Positions 24,710 to 33,759 are shown, counted from the first letter of the stretch. The stretch is 64,000 bases of DNA from Actinomycetes bacterium (GCA_023420415.1 JAEZWF010000016.1:7385-71384), one strand, 5' to 3'. Numbers and translations: made by a program. Notes: a model not told the origin generated them from the sequence alone.

Positions 24710-26170
24710 TCAGGAGGGACGCGGCATACCCAAGTGGTCGAACTGACGCTGACGCTCGCCGTCACCGCCGTGTTTGGTGAGGTAGTCGGCGGCTCGGCGG
24801 ATGTCGGACACGAGGTCGTCGGCGAGGTCACGGCTGAGGCCGTTGCGCACGACGATGCGCTGCAGGATGCGGTTGGAGAGGTTGTCGGGCAAAGGGTAGG
24901 ACGGCACCTGCCAACCGGTCGTGCGCAGCTGGTTGGAGGCGTCGAAGGCGGTCCACCCCGAGACCTGGTCGTCGACCTGCAGCGCAACGACCGGCATCAT
25001 GAGTTCCCTTGTGTAGAGCGAGAACTCGGGCATGCGGTCGACTTCTTCGGCGATGTGTCGGGCGACGTCGAGCGTGGCCTGCTGCACCTGCCGGTAGCCC
25101 TCGCGGCCGAGCCGGAGGAACTGGTAGTACTGCACCATCACCTGCGACGCCGGGCGTGAGAAGTTGAGCGTCAGCGACGGGGTGTCACCGCCGAGGTAGG
25201 CGACGTGGAAGACCATCTCCTCCGGCACCAGGTCGGCCTCGCGCCAGACCACCCAGCCGACACCGGGCGCGACGAGGCCGTACTTGTGGCCGGACGTGTT
25301 GATGGACGCGACGCGCTCGAGCCGGAAGTCCCACTCGAGTTCGGGCTGCAGGAACGGCGCCAGCATCCCGCCGGAGGCCGCGTCGATGTGCAGGGGCACG
25401 TCGAGCCCGGTGTCGCGCTGGATCTGGTCGAGGGCGGCGGCGAGCTCGGCGATGGGCTCGTAGGCGCCGGTGTAGGTGACGCCGAGGATGCCGACGACAC
25501 CGATGGTGCGCTCGTCGACGTGGTCAGCGAGCTGGTCGCCGCGGAGCACTGGGTGCTCGTCGTCGATCGGCACGAGCCGAGCCTCGACGTCGAAGTAGTT
25601 GCAGAACTTCTCCCAGCAGACCTGCACCGCCGAGCTCATCACCAGGTTGGGCCGGTCGGTGTCCTTGCCCGCGGACCGGCGCGCCGCCTGCCACCGCTTC
25701 TTGAGCGCCAGCGCGCCGAGCATCGCAGCCTCCGACGAGCCGACGGTAGAGGTCCCCATCGCCCGCGCAGGGTCGGGCGCGTGCCAGAGGTCGGCGAGCA
25801 TCCGCCAGCACCGGTGCTCGACCTCGGCGGCCATCGGGTACTCGTCCTTGTCGATGAGGTTCTTGTCGGCGGCCTGCAGGTAGATCTGCTCGGCGCGCTC
25901 GTCCATCCACGTGGTCACGAAGGTCGCGAGGTTCTGCCGGGCGTTGCCGTCGAGCTGCACGGCGTCGTGGACGAGCTGGTATGCCGTGTCGGGCAGGGAA
26001 CCGCTGTCGGGCAGCCGGTAGCGCGGGATGGAGCGTTGCAGCTCAGGCCTGGCGAAGATGGGCGTGATGACCAGGTCGTCGGGACGCTCGGGCTCGAATC
26101 GCACCATGGGCCACTCTTGCGTCGCGGCGGCGCGCACCGCAACCGGTGCGATCCGCGGCATACCGGCCAT
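24710..26170 (-). CDS. gadB: glutamate decarboxylase
   Basis: A 486-residue PLP enzyme of group II decarboxylases. The pyridoxal lysine is in NTSGHKYGLV. Other family segments are ARQNLATFVTTWMDERAE, GTSTVGSSEAAMLGALALKKRW and the HIDAASGGMLAPF pocket. It converts glutamate to GABA, consuming a proton, and commonly supports acid tolerance. No GABA antiporter is adjacent. The first ATG gives a 21-residue leader; ATG at 26107 (MVRFEPE) is an equally plausible start, and neither has a strong ribosome binding site. Motif copies lie at both ends of the gene (24720 and 26154). Confidence 0.93.
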   Translation of the reverse strand: MAGMPRIAPVAVRAAATQEWPMVRFEPERPDDLVITPIFARPELQRSIPRYRLPDSGSLPDTAYQLVHDAVQLDGNARQNLATFVTTWMDERAEQIYLQAADKNLIDKDEYPMAAEVEHRCWRMLADLWHAPDPARAMGTSTVGSSEAAMLGALALKKRWQAARRSAGKDTDRPNLVMSSAVQVCWEKFCNYFDVEARLVPIDDEHPVLRGDQLADHVDERTIGVVGILGVTYTGAYEPIAELAAALDQIQRDTGLDVPLHIDAASGGMLAPFLQPELEWDFRLERVASINTSGHKYGLVAPGVGWVVWREADLVPEEMVFHVAYLGGDTPSLTLNFSRPASQVMVQYYQFLRLGREGYRQVQQATLDVARHIAEEVDRMPEFSLYTRELMMPVVALQVDDQVSGWTAFDASNQLRTTGWQVPSYPLPDNLSNRILQRIVVRNGLSRDLADDLVSDIRRAADYLTKHGGDGERQRQFDHLGMPRPS

Positions 26171-26193
26171 CCCGCTTGCTCAGGCTCGAGCTG

Positions 26194-27564
26194 TCACGGA
26201 CGCACGCGAGGTGCCGTCGACCGGCGGCGCAGGCCCTCGAGGAGCGCGGTGCGGCCGGCTTCGGTGACACGCACGTGTCGGTCGAGAACGGTGCCGTCTC
26301 GCTCAACCCAGCCGAAGACCGCGAGCAGACGCAGGACGTCCCAATTCACGACAGCCGCATCGTGCCTGTTGATCCGGTCGTTGCCCACCATGAACTGAGT
26401 CCGCAGCCCGCGCAACAGTCCCTCCTCCAGCTGGTCGACCGGCAACCACGTCGCGGGTTCGGCGGACAGGAGCATTATCGAGGTGATGGTCGTGGCCTCG
26501 CCCAGCCACGCATCTGGTCGGTATGCCGCGTCGAGGACCCTCGCGGCAAAGTCACGGGGACGTCGCCGAGCTTGTCGTCCCTTGGGGGACAGCGAGAGCA
26601 GCCCGCGCCTTGTCGTGGTGAGGCCCGCGTCCTTGGCCAGCTGTCTGAGCGAGGTCAGGTGGGGCAGGTTGCTCTCGCCGCGCAGGGTGGAAAAGGGATG
26701 CATCTCGAACCAGCCGTAGCGCTCGTCAGCGGCGAGGGCCAGGGCCTTGGGCAGGTAGCCGGCCTGCGTGAGTTTGGCGCCGTCTGCGAGCCGGTCCAGG
26801 AGCCACGTGAGCGGCTCGAGGGTGTCCGCGACCTGGTCGAGTCGGGCATCAGCGGCGCCAGGCCCCTGCGCGTCGAGCGAGTTCGATGCCTGCTGCAGCC
26901 CTGGGCTGACCGCAACACCCTGCCGCGGCAGGTCGCGCAGCCAGGCGGACCGGCGTTCGTCCAGGACCGACTGCAGGACGGTGCGCGGGTCGTCCGGTGT
27001 CAGCGGTTCGAGCAGCTCCGCGCGTGTCACCTCATCGGTCACCTGACGCCAACCTCGTTGTCCTGGTACGAATTTCCCCGCTGCCAGAGCCTCCTCGAGT
27101 GCCACGCTGACTCGCATGGTGGCGCGGTACTCGTCCACTCCCGTGACCGCACCCCACGCGAGGAGGTCGGTGTCGGGCACCGCGACGCCGGAGCTGTCGA
27201 ACGCCTTGGTGAACTGCTTCCGGGCCCGCTCGGTGTCATGGGGCCAGAGGTCGATCAGGGTGTGCGTGGTCTCGGAGCGGCACAAAGCGGCATACCGGTC
27301 GAGCCCGGCCGCATCGAAGACCGCCGCCAACGCCCGCGCGACCTCGTGGTGCTCTGCGGGCTCGACGAGCCACTTCATCGGCAGCGAGTACCAGAGGAAG
27401 CCCTGGAGCTCGATCTGAGTGAGGTCCGCCCAGGTGGTGTCGTCCTCCTCGGGGAGCAGCCAGTTCAGCGCGGCGCGGGCATTCTCTCGGTGGTCGGGGC
27501 TGACCGCAGCGAGGGCTTCGTCGATGCTGATGCCCTCGACCCTGGGGTTGGTCTCGGGGCTCAC
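26194..27564 (-). CDS. uncharacterised protein with winged-helix-like C-terminus
   Basis: A 456-residue soluble protein that I do not recognise. The N-terminal 120 residues are helical and acidic (ENARAALNWLLPEEDDTTWADL). The middle has an Arg-rich helix pair. A segment near 265-320 (LTQAGYLPKALALAAD, then SLRQLAKDAGLTTTRRGLLSLSPKGRQ) looks like a winged helix seen in plasmid pRiA4b ORF-3-like proteins. A second wHTH-like stretch near the end (VNWDVLRLLAVFGWVERDG..VRVTEAGRTALLEGL) also suggests DNA or RNA binding. The GTG start has no clear ribosome binding site. It is monocistronic; GadB is transcribed in the same direction downstream. Confidence 0.6.
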   Translation of the reverse strand: MSPETNPRVEGISIDEALAAVSPDHRENARAALNWLLPEEDDTTWADLTQIELQGFLWYSLPMKWLVEPAEHHEVARALAAVFDAAGLDRYAALCRSETTHTLIDLWPHDTERARKQFTKAFDSSGVAVPDTDLLAWGAVTGVDEYRATMRVSVALEEALAAGKFVPGQRGWRQVTDEVTRAELLEPLTPDDPRTVLQSVLDERRSAWLRDLPRQGVAVSPGLQQASNSLDAQGPGAADARLDQVADTLEPLTWLLDRLADGAKLTQAGYLPKALALAADERYGWFEMHPFSTLRGESNLPHLTSLRQLAKDAGLTTTRRGLLSLSPKGRQARRRPRDFAARVLDAAYRPDAWLGEATTITSIMLLSAEPATWLPVDQLEEGLLRGLRTQFMVGNDRINRHDAAVVNWDVLRLLAVFGWVERDGTVLDRHVRVTEAGRTALLEGLRRRSTAPRVRP

Positions 27565-27712
27565 GCCACCAGTCGATCACATCGCCGCGTCGACGAGGGG
27601 TGGATGCTGCCGACGATGTGCCGACATCCGGCGCTCTGGGCGCAGAAAGCCCCGGGGATGGTCCGGTTCGGGCGCCGCCACGGGCTGCGCACCGGTCGAG
27701 GCAAGCCGGTGG

Positions 27713-27734
27713 CCCCGCCGTTGATGTGGCGGGG
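27713..27734 (-). terminator. short GC-rich hairpin after the HNH gene
   Basis: Arms CCCCGCC (27713-27719) and GGCGGGG (27728-27734) pair perfectly with a short loop, 13 bases after the HNH gene stop on the minus strand. It probably terminates that gene. Confidence 0.5.
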
Positions 27735-27746
27735 TGTGGGGCGGGG

Positions 27747-29066
27747 TCACGCTGGTTCTTGTGCGGCCCGTCTCGCGAGGAGCTGGTCGTAGCTGCCGCG
27801 GGTGAGGTCCCATTCGACGCGTTCGCCGTCGGAGTCCTGGACCACGGCGCCGGCGAGGTGGCGGGTGTGGACGGTGGTGTGGTGGTGTTCGCACAGCAGG
27901 GCGGCATTGGTCAGGTCGGAGGGTCCGCCGTCAGCCCAGTGCACGAGGTGATGTGCGTCGGCCCAGTGTGGTGGCATCGAGCAGCCCGGGTAGGTGCAGC
28001 CGCCGTCGCGCAACCACAGCCGTCTGGTTTGGGCGGTCGTGAAGAACCGAACCGCCGTGCCCTGGTCGAGGATCTCGCCGGACGAGCCGAGCACCATCGG
28101 GATCACTGACGCGTCACAGGCCAGGCGTCGCACGGTTTCAGGGGCAAGCATCGTGCCGGTGTCGGAGCCGCCGACGGTCACGCCCGCCCCACGGAGGGCA
28201 GCGGTCAGCGAGTCCCAGTCCATGGTGACGACGAGCTGGGCTTTGGCCTGCGACCCGAGGCCTTGGCCGTCGGCGACGGCGCGTCGCACCAGCGAGACGA
28301 GGGCTTCTCCGCGGCGTTGGTCCGAGGGGCGCAGGTCGCGCTCACCGTCCACGGGGCGCGGCGCCGACAACGGACCCAACGCTGCTTCGAGGACGGCCTT
28401 GCCTTCGAGGTCCAGGACGAGCCGGTACTCGGCGGTGCCGGTGCCGTCTTCGACCGGTTGTGACAGTGCCACGAACCTCCGTGCGGCGTCCTGCTCGGCT
28501 TGTAGCTGCCCTTCCAGCCCGTACTTGGCCAGCAGCGCCGGCCGCAGCATCCGACATCCCCGCGGGCCGTGCTTGACCGCCATGCTGATCAACCCCTCCA
28601 GCACGTGCGGCTCCGCGCCATCGGCGAGCAAGGGTCGCAACCGCTCAGCTTCCGCGACCACCGTCGCAGCCGACCGCACCGGCAACCGACCCGACAGGAC
28701 CGCGTTGCGCACGGGCGCGTTCGCGGGCTTGGCGAAGGCCTGGGCGACCTCCACGACCGGCCGTGCGCCACCGGACCGGCTCGAGGGTGCGTGCTCGAGC
28801 ACCCACTGCGTCACCGTCAACGCGGCGGCACCGTCCGTGGTCTCACCCCGCTCGATCGCCTCGGCAACCACCACCGTCTTGGCCGCCTCACACGCGACCG
28901 CGAGGGCGTCGACCTCTTCCAGCAGCTGCGCCAGGTCACCGCCACTGGGTGTCTGCCAGACAACCTGCTCGATCCCCGCCAGGGAAGCCCGAGCAGCGGC
29001 GACGCACTCGCGTCGCTGCTCGATGCTCGGGCTCTCCTGCATGCGACCAACTCTAGAACCCACCAC
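27747..29066 (-). CDS. DUF222 / HNH endonuclease domain protein (13E12-like)
   Basis: A 439-residue protein of a family found in many copies in actinobacterial genomes. The N-terminal DUF222 helical region (about 20-300) is followed by a C-terminal HNH domain with GCTYPGCSMPPHWADAHHLVHWADGGPSDLTNAALLCEHHH, containing two Cys and the His-Asn-His metal and catalytic residues. The biological role of these proteins is unsettled; some families behave like mobile nucleases. GTG at 29066 has AAGGTG seven bases upstream; ATG at 29042 is an alternative. Confidence 0.85.
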   Translation of the reverse strand: MVGSRVGRMQESPSIEQRRECVAAARASLAGIEQVVWQTPSGGDLAQLLEEVDALAVACEAAKTVVVAEAIERGETTDGAAALTVTQWVLEHAPSSRSGGARPVVEVAQAFAKPANAPVRNAVLSGRLPVRSAATVVAEAERLRPLLADGAEPHVLEGLISMAVKHGPRGCRMLRPALLAKYGLEGQLQAEQDAARRFVALSQPVEDGTGTAEYRLVLDLEGKAVLEAALGPLSAPRPVDGERDLRPSDQRRGEALVSLVRRAVADGQGLGSQAKAQLVVTMDWDSLTAALRGAGVTVGGSDTGTMLAPETVRRLACDASVIPMVLGSSGEILDQGTAVRFFTTAQTRRLWLRDGGCTYPGCSMPPHWADAHHLVHWADGGPSDLTNAALLCEHHHTTVHTRHLAGAVVQDSDGERVEWDLTRGSYDQLLARRAAQEPA

Positions 29067-29166
29067 CGACAGTCACCTTGACCCTGGACCGGCCCAGTTC
29101 CCTTGCCACACAACAGGTTTCGCATGCAAAAACCCTGGTCAACGCGCAACCCCCACACCCCCACCC

Positions 29167-29204
29167 TGTGGACAAGACGCCACTACGACACGGCCTGTGG
29201 ACAA
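29167..29204. promoter_or_regulatory. two consensus DnaA boxes
   Basis: TGTGGACAA, the complement of the actinobacterial DnaA box TTGTCCACA, occurs exactly at 29167-29175 and 29196-29204. The copies are 29 bases apart in direct orientation in the gap between the HNH gene and the TfoX-like gene. No replication genes are nearby, so this is more likely a DnaA-titrating or DnaA-responsive promoter site than an origin. Confidence 0.5.
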
Positions 29205-29294
29205 CCCCGTCAACACGCGGTGGTGACTCGCGCGCACGCGCCAGCCACGCGGCATACCGACGTCTTTGTCGGTGCGCTGCGCCAGAATCTGCGC

Positions 29295-29627
29295 ATGGCC
29301 TATGACACGGAGCTGGCCGAGCGCATCCGCACGCTCGTGCGCGACGAGCTCGACGTGACCGAACGGAAGATGTTCGGCGGGCTGGCGTTCCTCGTGGGCG
29401 GGAACATGTCAGTCAGCGTGAGCGGCCGCGGCGGGCTCATGGTGCGCCTCGACCCCGACGACGCCGAGGCGCGGCTCGACGGTGATGTCGTGGTGCCGTT
29501 CGAGATGCGCGGGCGGCCGATGAAAGGTTGGCTGCGCGTGCGCGAGCCCGGGTATGCCGCGGACGAGGACCTGCGCGACTGGGTCGAGCGCAGCCTCGAG
29601 TTCGCGCGCAGCCTCCCCCGCAACTGA
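29295..29627 (+). CDS. TfoX N-terminal domain protein
   Basis: A 110-residue protein matching the TfoX/Sxy N-terminal domain: AERIRTLVRDELDVTERKMFGGLAFLVGGNMSV near residues 7-39, then PFEMRGRPMKGWLRV and a helical end (WVERSLEFARSLP). In gammaproteobacteria the TfoX family turns on competence genes. Single-domain actinobacterial versions are common and uncharacterised, so a competence role cannot be assumed. Motif copies flank the gene at 29249 and 29636, and another lies inside at 29553. ATG at 29295 begins the conserved domain; no strong ribosome binding site. Confidence 0.8.
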   Translation: MAYDTELAERIRTLVRDELDVTERKMFGGLAFLVGGNMSVSVSGRGGLMVRLDPDDAEARLDGDVVVPFEMRGRPMKGWLRVREPGYAADEDLRDWVERSLEFARSLPRN

Positions 29628-29667
29628 CGGCGACGGTATGCCGCGTGGCGGCCGCCGGACGCGTCGC

Positions 29668-30105
29668 CTACCTCGTGCGCGCCGCCAGCGCCTGTACCAC
29701 CGCATCAAGGTCACCTAGGGCGTCGTCTCGCGCCAGGGCCGCTTCGGCCTGCGCCGCGGACTCCTCGAGACGTTCGGCGACCTCCGCGCCCGCCGCCGAG
29801 ACGAGCACGACGACCTGTCGCCTGTCCTCGTCGGCGGCACCTCGGTAGGCCAGGCCGACATCCACGAGACCGTCGACGGCTCGGGTCGTCGAGGCCGGCG
29901 GCAAGTTGAGCAGCTCGGACAGCTGGCCCATCGTGCGACCCCGCGTGGCGTCGAGGCGACGCAGCACGCGCCACTGGTCGAGCGAGATGCCGACCGCCTG
30001 GAGCTCATGCGTCATCGCAGCGGTGGCGGCCCGCAGCGCGCCCGAGAGCACGTCGACCAGCCGCGGCCCGCGACCCGCGTCCTGCTCCCCACCGTCTCGC
30101 GCCAC
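29668..30105 (-). CDS. MarR-family transcriptional regulator
   Basis: A 145-residue winged-helix regulator. The DNA-binding part (about residues 40-105) reads LDQWRVLRRLDATRGRTMGQLSELLNLPPASTTRAVDGLVDVGLAYR, then the wing DEDRRQVVVLVSAAG. The GTG start at 30105 follows GGAAGGAG by 7 bases. It is divergent from the AmiC-like sensor with only 48 bases between starts, so it probably controls the amide cluster and itself; small amides or aromatics are possible ligands. Confidence 0.88.
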   Translation of the reverse strand: MARDGGEQDAGRGPRLVDVLSGALRAATAAMTHELQAVGISLDQWRVLRRLDATRGRTMGQLSELLNLPPASTTRAVDGLVDVGLAYRGAADEDRRQVVVLVSAAGAEVAERLEESAAQAEAALARDDALGDLDAVVQALAARTR

Positions 30106-30130
30106 GCGCGCACTCCTTCCGGCCTCGCCC

Positions 30131-30148
30131 GGTCGCGACCATACTGGT
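30131..30148. promoter_or_regulatory. candidate MarR operator in the divergent gap
   Basis: Two overlapping inverted repeats, GGTCGCGACC (30131-30140) and ACCA-TAC-TGGT (30138-30148), lie in the 48-base region between the MarR gene and the sensor gene. Position suggests repressor binding; no consensus for this regulator is known to me. Confidence 0.4.
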
Positions 30149-30153
30149 CCGCG

Positions 30154-31191
30154 ATGCTGCACTCCACCACTCTGCTCGACCCGCTCGAGGCGATGCTTGT
30201 GCCTCCGACGCCGAACGAGCTGCGCGTTGCCCTTGCGGTGCCGCGGACCGGACCGCTCGGCCTGACCAGCCCCGCGGTGCTCGCCTCGGCAGCCTTGGCC
30301 GCGGAAGAGGTGGACGCTGCCGGAGGGATGCTCGACCGCCGCCTCGCCCTCGTCGTCGTCGACGCGGGTCGCGCTCCTCGGGAGGTCGCAGCGGAGGTCG
30401 GGTCACTCGTCCTCGGCGGTCACGTCGAAGCGGTGGTGGGCCTGCACACCTCCGACGTGCATCGCGCGGTGGAACGCGTCACGGCCGGCCGGGTGCCCTA
30501 CCTCTTCACGCCTCCCCACGAGGGTGGTGGACGTTTGCCTGGAGTGGCACTGTTCGGGCCGGGACCGACCGAGCAGCTCCAGCCGGTCATCGACCACCTG
30601 ACCTCGCGCAGCTTGAGCCGGTGGGCGCTGGTGGGCAGCGACTACATCTGGCCGCGGTCCGTCCACGCCGGGGCCGTCCCGCTCATCCGCGACGCCGGTG
30701 CTGACGTGGTCGGGTCGACCTACGTGCCGCTCGGGTCCGTCGACCCCGAACCGATCATCGAAGGCCTGCGTCGCTGCGGTGCGCAGGCGGTGCTGCTCAG
30801 CCTCGTCGGGCGTGACCTCGCGACCTTCAACCGGGCGTTCGCCGCCTCGGGACTGCTCGGCCGCGTCGTGCGCGTGTCCGGCGCGCTCGATGAGACCGGG
30901 CTGCTCGAGATCGACGGCGACGACAGCGGCGAGCTCTATGCAGCGATGGAGTGGTTTGCGGCCGACCCCGACGAGGACGGCTTCGTCGAGAGGTATGCCG
31001 CGAGGTGGGGGCCCGTCGCCCCTCCCCTGGGCGAGTATGCCCATGGGTGCTACGCCGGCCTGCAGCTGCTCGCGCAGCTTGCGCGCCAGGGCGACCTCGA
31101 CGTGGAGTCGTTTCCTGCGGCGGTGGCCCGGCGGCGTGTGACGCGCGGCCGCCTCGCCCGGGCGGACGGCATACAGCTGCTGGCGGTCTGA
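30154..31191 (+). CDS. AmiC-like periplasmic-binding-fold sensor, cytoplasmic
   Basis: A 345-residue type I periplasmic-binding-fold protein of the branched-chain amino acid/amide family, without a signal peptide, so it probably acts in the cytoplasm. Segments typical of the fold include LRVALAVPRTGPLGLTSPAV, HVEAVVGLHTSDVHRAV and SRWALVGSDYIWPRSVHAGAVPLIRDAGADVV. Pseudomonas AmiC has this fold and senses amides to control amidase expression with AmiR. Here the neighbours are an APC permease and an acetamidase/formamidase, which fits an amide or urea-like ligand. No AmiR-type antiterminator is adjacent; a MarR gene is divergent instead. A FmdD-like substrate-binding role without an export signal is the alternative. 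Confidence 0.75.
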   Translation: MLHSTTLLDPLEAMLVPPTPNELRVALAVPRTGPLGLTSPAVLASAALAAEEVDAAGGMLDRRLALVVVDAGRAPREVAAEVGSLVLGGHVEAVVGLHTSDVHRAVERVTAGRVPYLFTPPHEGGGRLPGVALFGPGPTEQLQPVIDHLTSRSLSRWALVGSDYIWPRSVHAGAVPLIRDAGADVVGSTYVPLGSVDPEPIIEGLRRCGAQAVLLSLVGRDLATFNRAFAASGLLGRVVRVSGALDETGLLEIDGDDSGELYAAMEWFAADPDEDGFVERYAARWGPVAPPLGEYAHGCYAGLQLLAQLARQGDLDVESFPAAVARRRVTRGRLARADGIQLLAV

Positions 31192-31306
31192 GCCCACTGC
31201 CGGGCGCACGGGCGCGCAAAATCGCCCGCTGCAGTCATTGTCAGCAGCTGGTTCGCTCTGCTTTGCTTCCATCTGGAAGTAACTGGTTGGCAGCGAGGAG
31301 CGATCC

Positions 31307-32746
31307 ATGACCGCGGCACACGACGCAGGCGCCGAGGGAGGCACAGGAGCAGGTGCTCGGTCGGGCACCGGAGACCGGCAGCTGGGCGAGCTCGGGTACA
31401 AGCAGGAGCTGAGCCGCAGCCTGACCTTCACCGACCTGCTCGTCTACGGGCTCATCTTCATGGTGCCCATCGCACCGTTCGGAATCTTCGGCGGCGTGTT
31501 CCAGGGCTCGGGCGGGATGGTCGCCCTCACCTATGCAATCGGCATGGTGGCAATGATGTTCACCGCCAACTCGTACGCCGAGATGTCGCGCGCGTTTCCC
31601 ATGGCTGGGTCGGTCTACACGTATGCCGGGCGAGGTTTCCGTCCGTGGGTGGGCTTCCTCACCGGCTGGGTGATCCTGCTCGACTACGTGCTGGTGCCGG
31701 GACTGCTCTACCTTGTCGCGGCGGTGGCGATGAACTCGATCGTGCCGGGCGTCGCAGTCTGGATTTGGTTGGCGTTGTTCGTGATCCTCAACACCGTCGT
31801 CAACTACATGGGCATCCAGATGACGGCGCGGGTCAACAAGGTCATGCTGGTGGCGGAGCTCATCGTCCTGGCGATCTTCCTCGTGATCGGGTTCGTCGCG
31901 GTCGCGCAGGGCAAGGGCAACGGGTTCAGCTTCGACGCGTTCTACAACTCCTCGACGTTCACGTGGTCGCTCGTGTTGGGGGCGGTGTCGATCGCGGTGC
32001 TGTCGTTCCTCGGGTTCGACGGCATCTCGATGCTGGCCGAGGAGAACAAGGAGTCGTCGCGGATGATCGGGCGGGCGATGGTGTACGCGCTGTTGCTGGC
32101 AGGCGCGTTGTTCATCGTGCAGACGTGGGTCGCCGCGATGCTGGTCCCGAATGCCGACACGCTGCTGTCGGACGGCGACCCCGGCGGCACGGCCTTCTAT
32201 GACGCGGCCCGCGTCGGCGGTGGCGCATGGTTGGCGACGCTCACCGCGCTCGCCACCGCGATCGCTTGGGGTTTCGCGAACTCCCTTGTGGCGCAAGCGG
32301 CGACGTCACGGTTGTTGTTCGCGATGGCGCGCGACGGGCAACTGCCGGGCTTCCTGGCGAAGGTGAACCCGAAGCATCGCGTGCCGGTCAACGCGACGCT
32401 GCTCGTGGCCGGTGTGTCGCTGGTGCTCGGCCTCTACATGGCGTCGCGCGACGACGGCATCACGCTGCTGTCGTCGTTGGTGAACTTCGGGGCGATGTCG
32501 GCCTTCCTCGTGCTGCACCTGAGTGTCATCAACTATTTCATGCGCCGCCAGGGCAGCCGAGACTGGTTGCGGCACCTGGTGTTTCCGCTGATCGGGTTTG
32601 CGATCCTGCTGTTCGTCGTCATCAACGCCAAGGTCGCCGCGCAGACCCTCGCGCTCGCGTGGCTCGGGGTCGGGATCGTGGTGCTGGTGGTGTTCCGCTT
32701 GCTGCGCAAGGAACCGGAGCTGGCTGGGATGGAGGACGAAGGATGA
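31307..32746 (+). CDS. APC-family amino acid/amine permease
   Basis: A 479-residue inner-membrane transporter with about 12 hydrophobic segments after a 35-residue Gly/Ala-rich cytoplasmic tail. The first helix region (LTFTDLLVYGLIFMVPIAPFGIFGG) and SYAEMSRAFPMAGSVYTYAGRGF are typical of the APC superfamily, and GFDGISMLAEENKESSRMIGRAM is the conserved loop after helix 6. It probably imports an amide, amine or amino acid used by the next enzyme. GAGGAG precedes the ATG, and the end overlaps the amidase start (ATGA). Confidence 0.9.
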   Translation: MTAAHDAGAEGGTGAGARSGTGDRQLGELGYKQELSRSLTFTDLLVYGLIFMVPIAPFGIFGGVFQGSGGMVALTYAIGMVAMMFTANSYAEMSRAFPMAGSVYTYAGRGFRPWVGFLTGWVILLDYVLVPGLLYLVAAVAMNSIVPGVAVWIWLALFVILNTVVNYMGIQMTARVNKVMLVAELIVLAIFLVIGFVAVAQGKGNGFSFDAFYNSSTFTWSLVLGAVSIAVLSFLGFDGISMLAEENKESSRMIGRAMVYALLLAGALFIVQTWVAAMLVPNADTLLSDGDPGGTAFYDAARVGGGAWLATLTALATAIAWGFANSLVAQAATSRLLFAMARDGQLPGFLAKVNPKHRVPVNATLLVAGVSLVLGLYMASRDDGITLLSSLVNFGAMSAFLVLHLSVINYFMRRQGSRDWLRHLVFPLIGFAILLFVVINAKVAAQTLALAWLGVGIVVLVVFRLLRKEPELAGMEDEG

Positions 32747-33756
32747 CCGAGGTCCACACGCTGCACCCTGAGCCCGACCAGCTCGCGTACAGCTTCGGTG
32801 GGGGCGACCCGTTGCTGCGGGTGGCGCCCGGGTCGGTGATCGAGCTGTCGACCGAGGACTGTTTCGGCGGCAACGTCCGCTCGGTCGACGACCTGCCGAG
32901 CCAGTCGGTGGTCTTTCCCTTCCTCAACCCCGTGACCGGCCCGGTCTTCGTCGAGGGTGCCGAGCCCGGTGACGCGCTGGCGGTGCACTTTGCCGAGATC
33001 CGTCCGCGCCGCGACTGGGCCGTGTCGACGACCTTCCCGCACTTCGGGGCGCTCACCGCCACGGGGACGACGGCGATGCTGCACGACCCGCTCGAGGAGC
33101 GGGTGTGGATGTACGACGTCGACGTCGAGCGCGGGGTGTGCCGGTTCCAGGCCCGCAACAGCGAGTTCAGCGTCGAGCTGCCGCTCGATCCTTTTCATGG
33201 CACCGTCGGCGTCGCGCCAGCGGCCAGTGAACGCATCATGTCGATCACGCCGGCCGCCCATGGCGGCAACATGGACACTCCCGAGCTGCGTTCTGGCGCA
33301 ACGGTTTACCTGCCGGTGAACGAGCCGGGCGCATTGTTGGCGATCGGGGACGGGCACTGCCGTCAGGGCGAGGGCGAGGTCTGCGGCACGGCGGTCGAGG
33401 CCGCCATGTCGACCACCATCGTCGTCGACGTCGTCAAGGGCGCCGGGCCGCACTGGCCACGCATCCAGGACGACACTTTCATCATGTCGACCGGGTCGGT
33501 GAAGCCGCTCGAGGACGCCTTCCGCGTCAGCCAGCACGACCTCGTCACCTGGGTGGGCGAGCTGACCGGCATGGACGCTCTCGACAGCCTCCAGCTCGTC
33601 AGCCAGGCCGGGCTCGCGCCGGCCGGCAACGTGGTCGACACCAACTACACGATGGTCGCCAAGCTCCCCACTGCGGTCTTGGGGTCGGTGAGCATCTTCG
33701 ACGACGTGCACGCCCGTCTCGCCGCAACCGGACGCGAGCACCTCGCCCACCGCTGA
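32743..33756 (+). CDS. fmdA: acetamidase/formamidase family amidase
   Basis: A 337-residue amidase of the FmdA/AmdA family that hydrolyses formamide or acetamide to ammonia and the acid. Family segments include PGSVIELSTEDCFGGNVRS near residue 30, AVHFAEIRPRRDW, MGGNMDT-like HGGNMDTPELRSGATVYLPV with its metal-binding residues, and GDGHCRQGEGEVCGTAVEA. It overlaps the permease gene, giving a sensor-permease-amidase unit for using amides as nitrogen source. The symbol follows the family; the preferred amide is not proven. Confidence 0.9.
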   Translation: MTEVHTLHPEPDQLAYSFGGGDPLLRVAPGSVIELSTEDCFGGNVRSVDDLPSQSVVFPFLNPVTGPVFVEGAEPGDALAVHFAEIRPRRDWAVSTTFPHFGALTATGTTAMLHDPLEERVWMYDVDVERGVCRFQARNSEFSVELPLDPFHGTVGVAPAASERIMSITPAAHGGNMDTPELRSGATVYLPVNEPGALLAIGDGHCRQGEGEVCGTAVEAAMSTTIVVDVVKGAGPHWPRIQDDTFIMSTGSVKPLEDAFRVSQHDLVTWVGELTGMDALDSLQLVSQAGLAPAGNVVDTNYTMVAKLPTAVLGSVSIFDDVHARLAATGREHLAHR

Positions 33757-33759
33757 TTT

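Noticed and set aside
29167..29204. Replication origin
   Set aside because: Only two DnaA boxes, no A/T-rich unwinding region and no dnaA, dnaN or parAB genes nearby.
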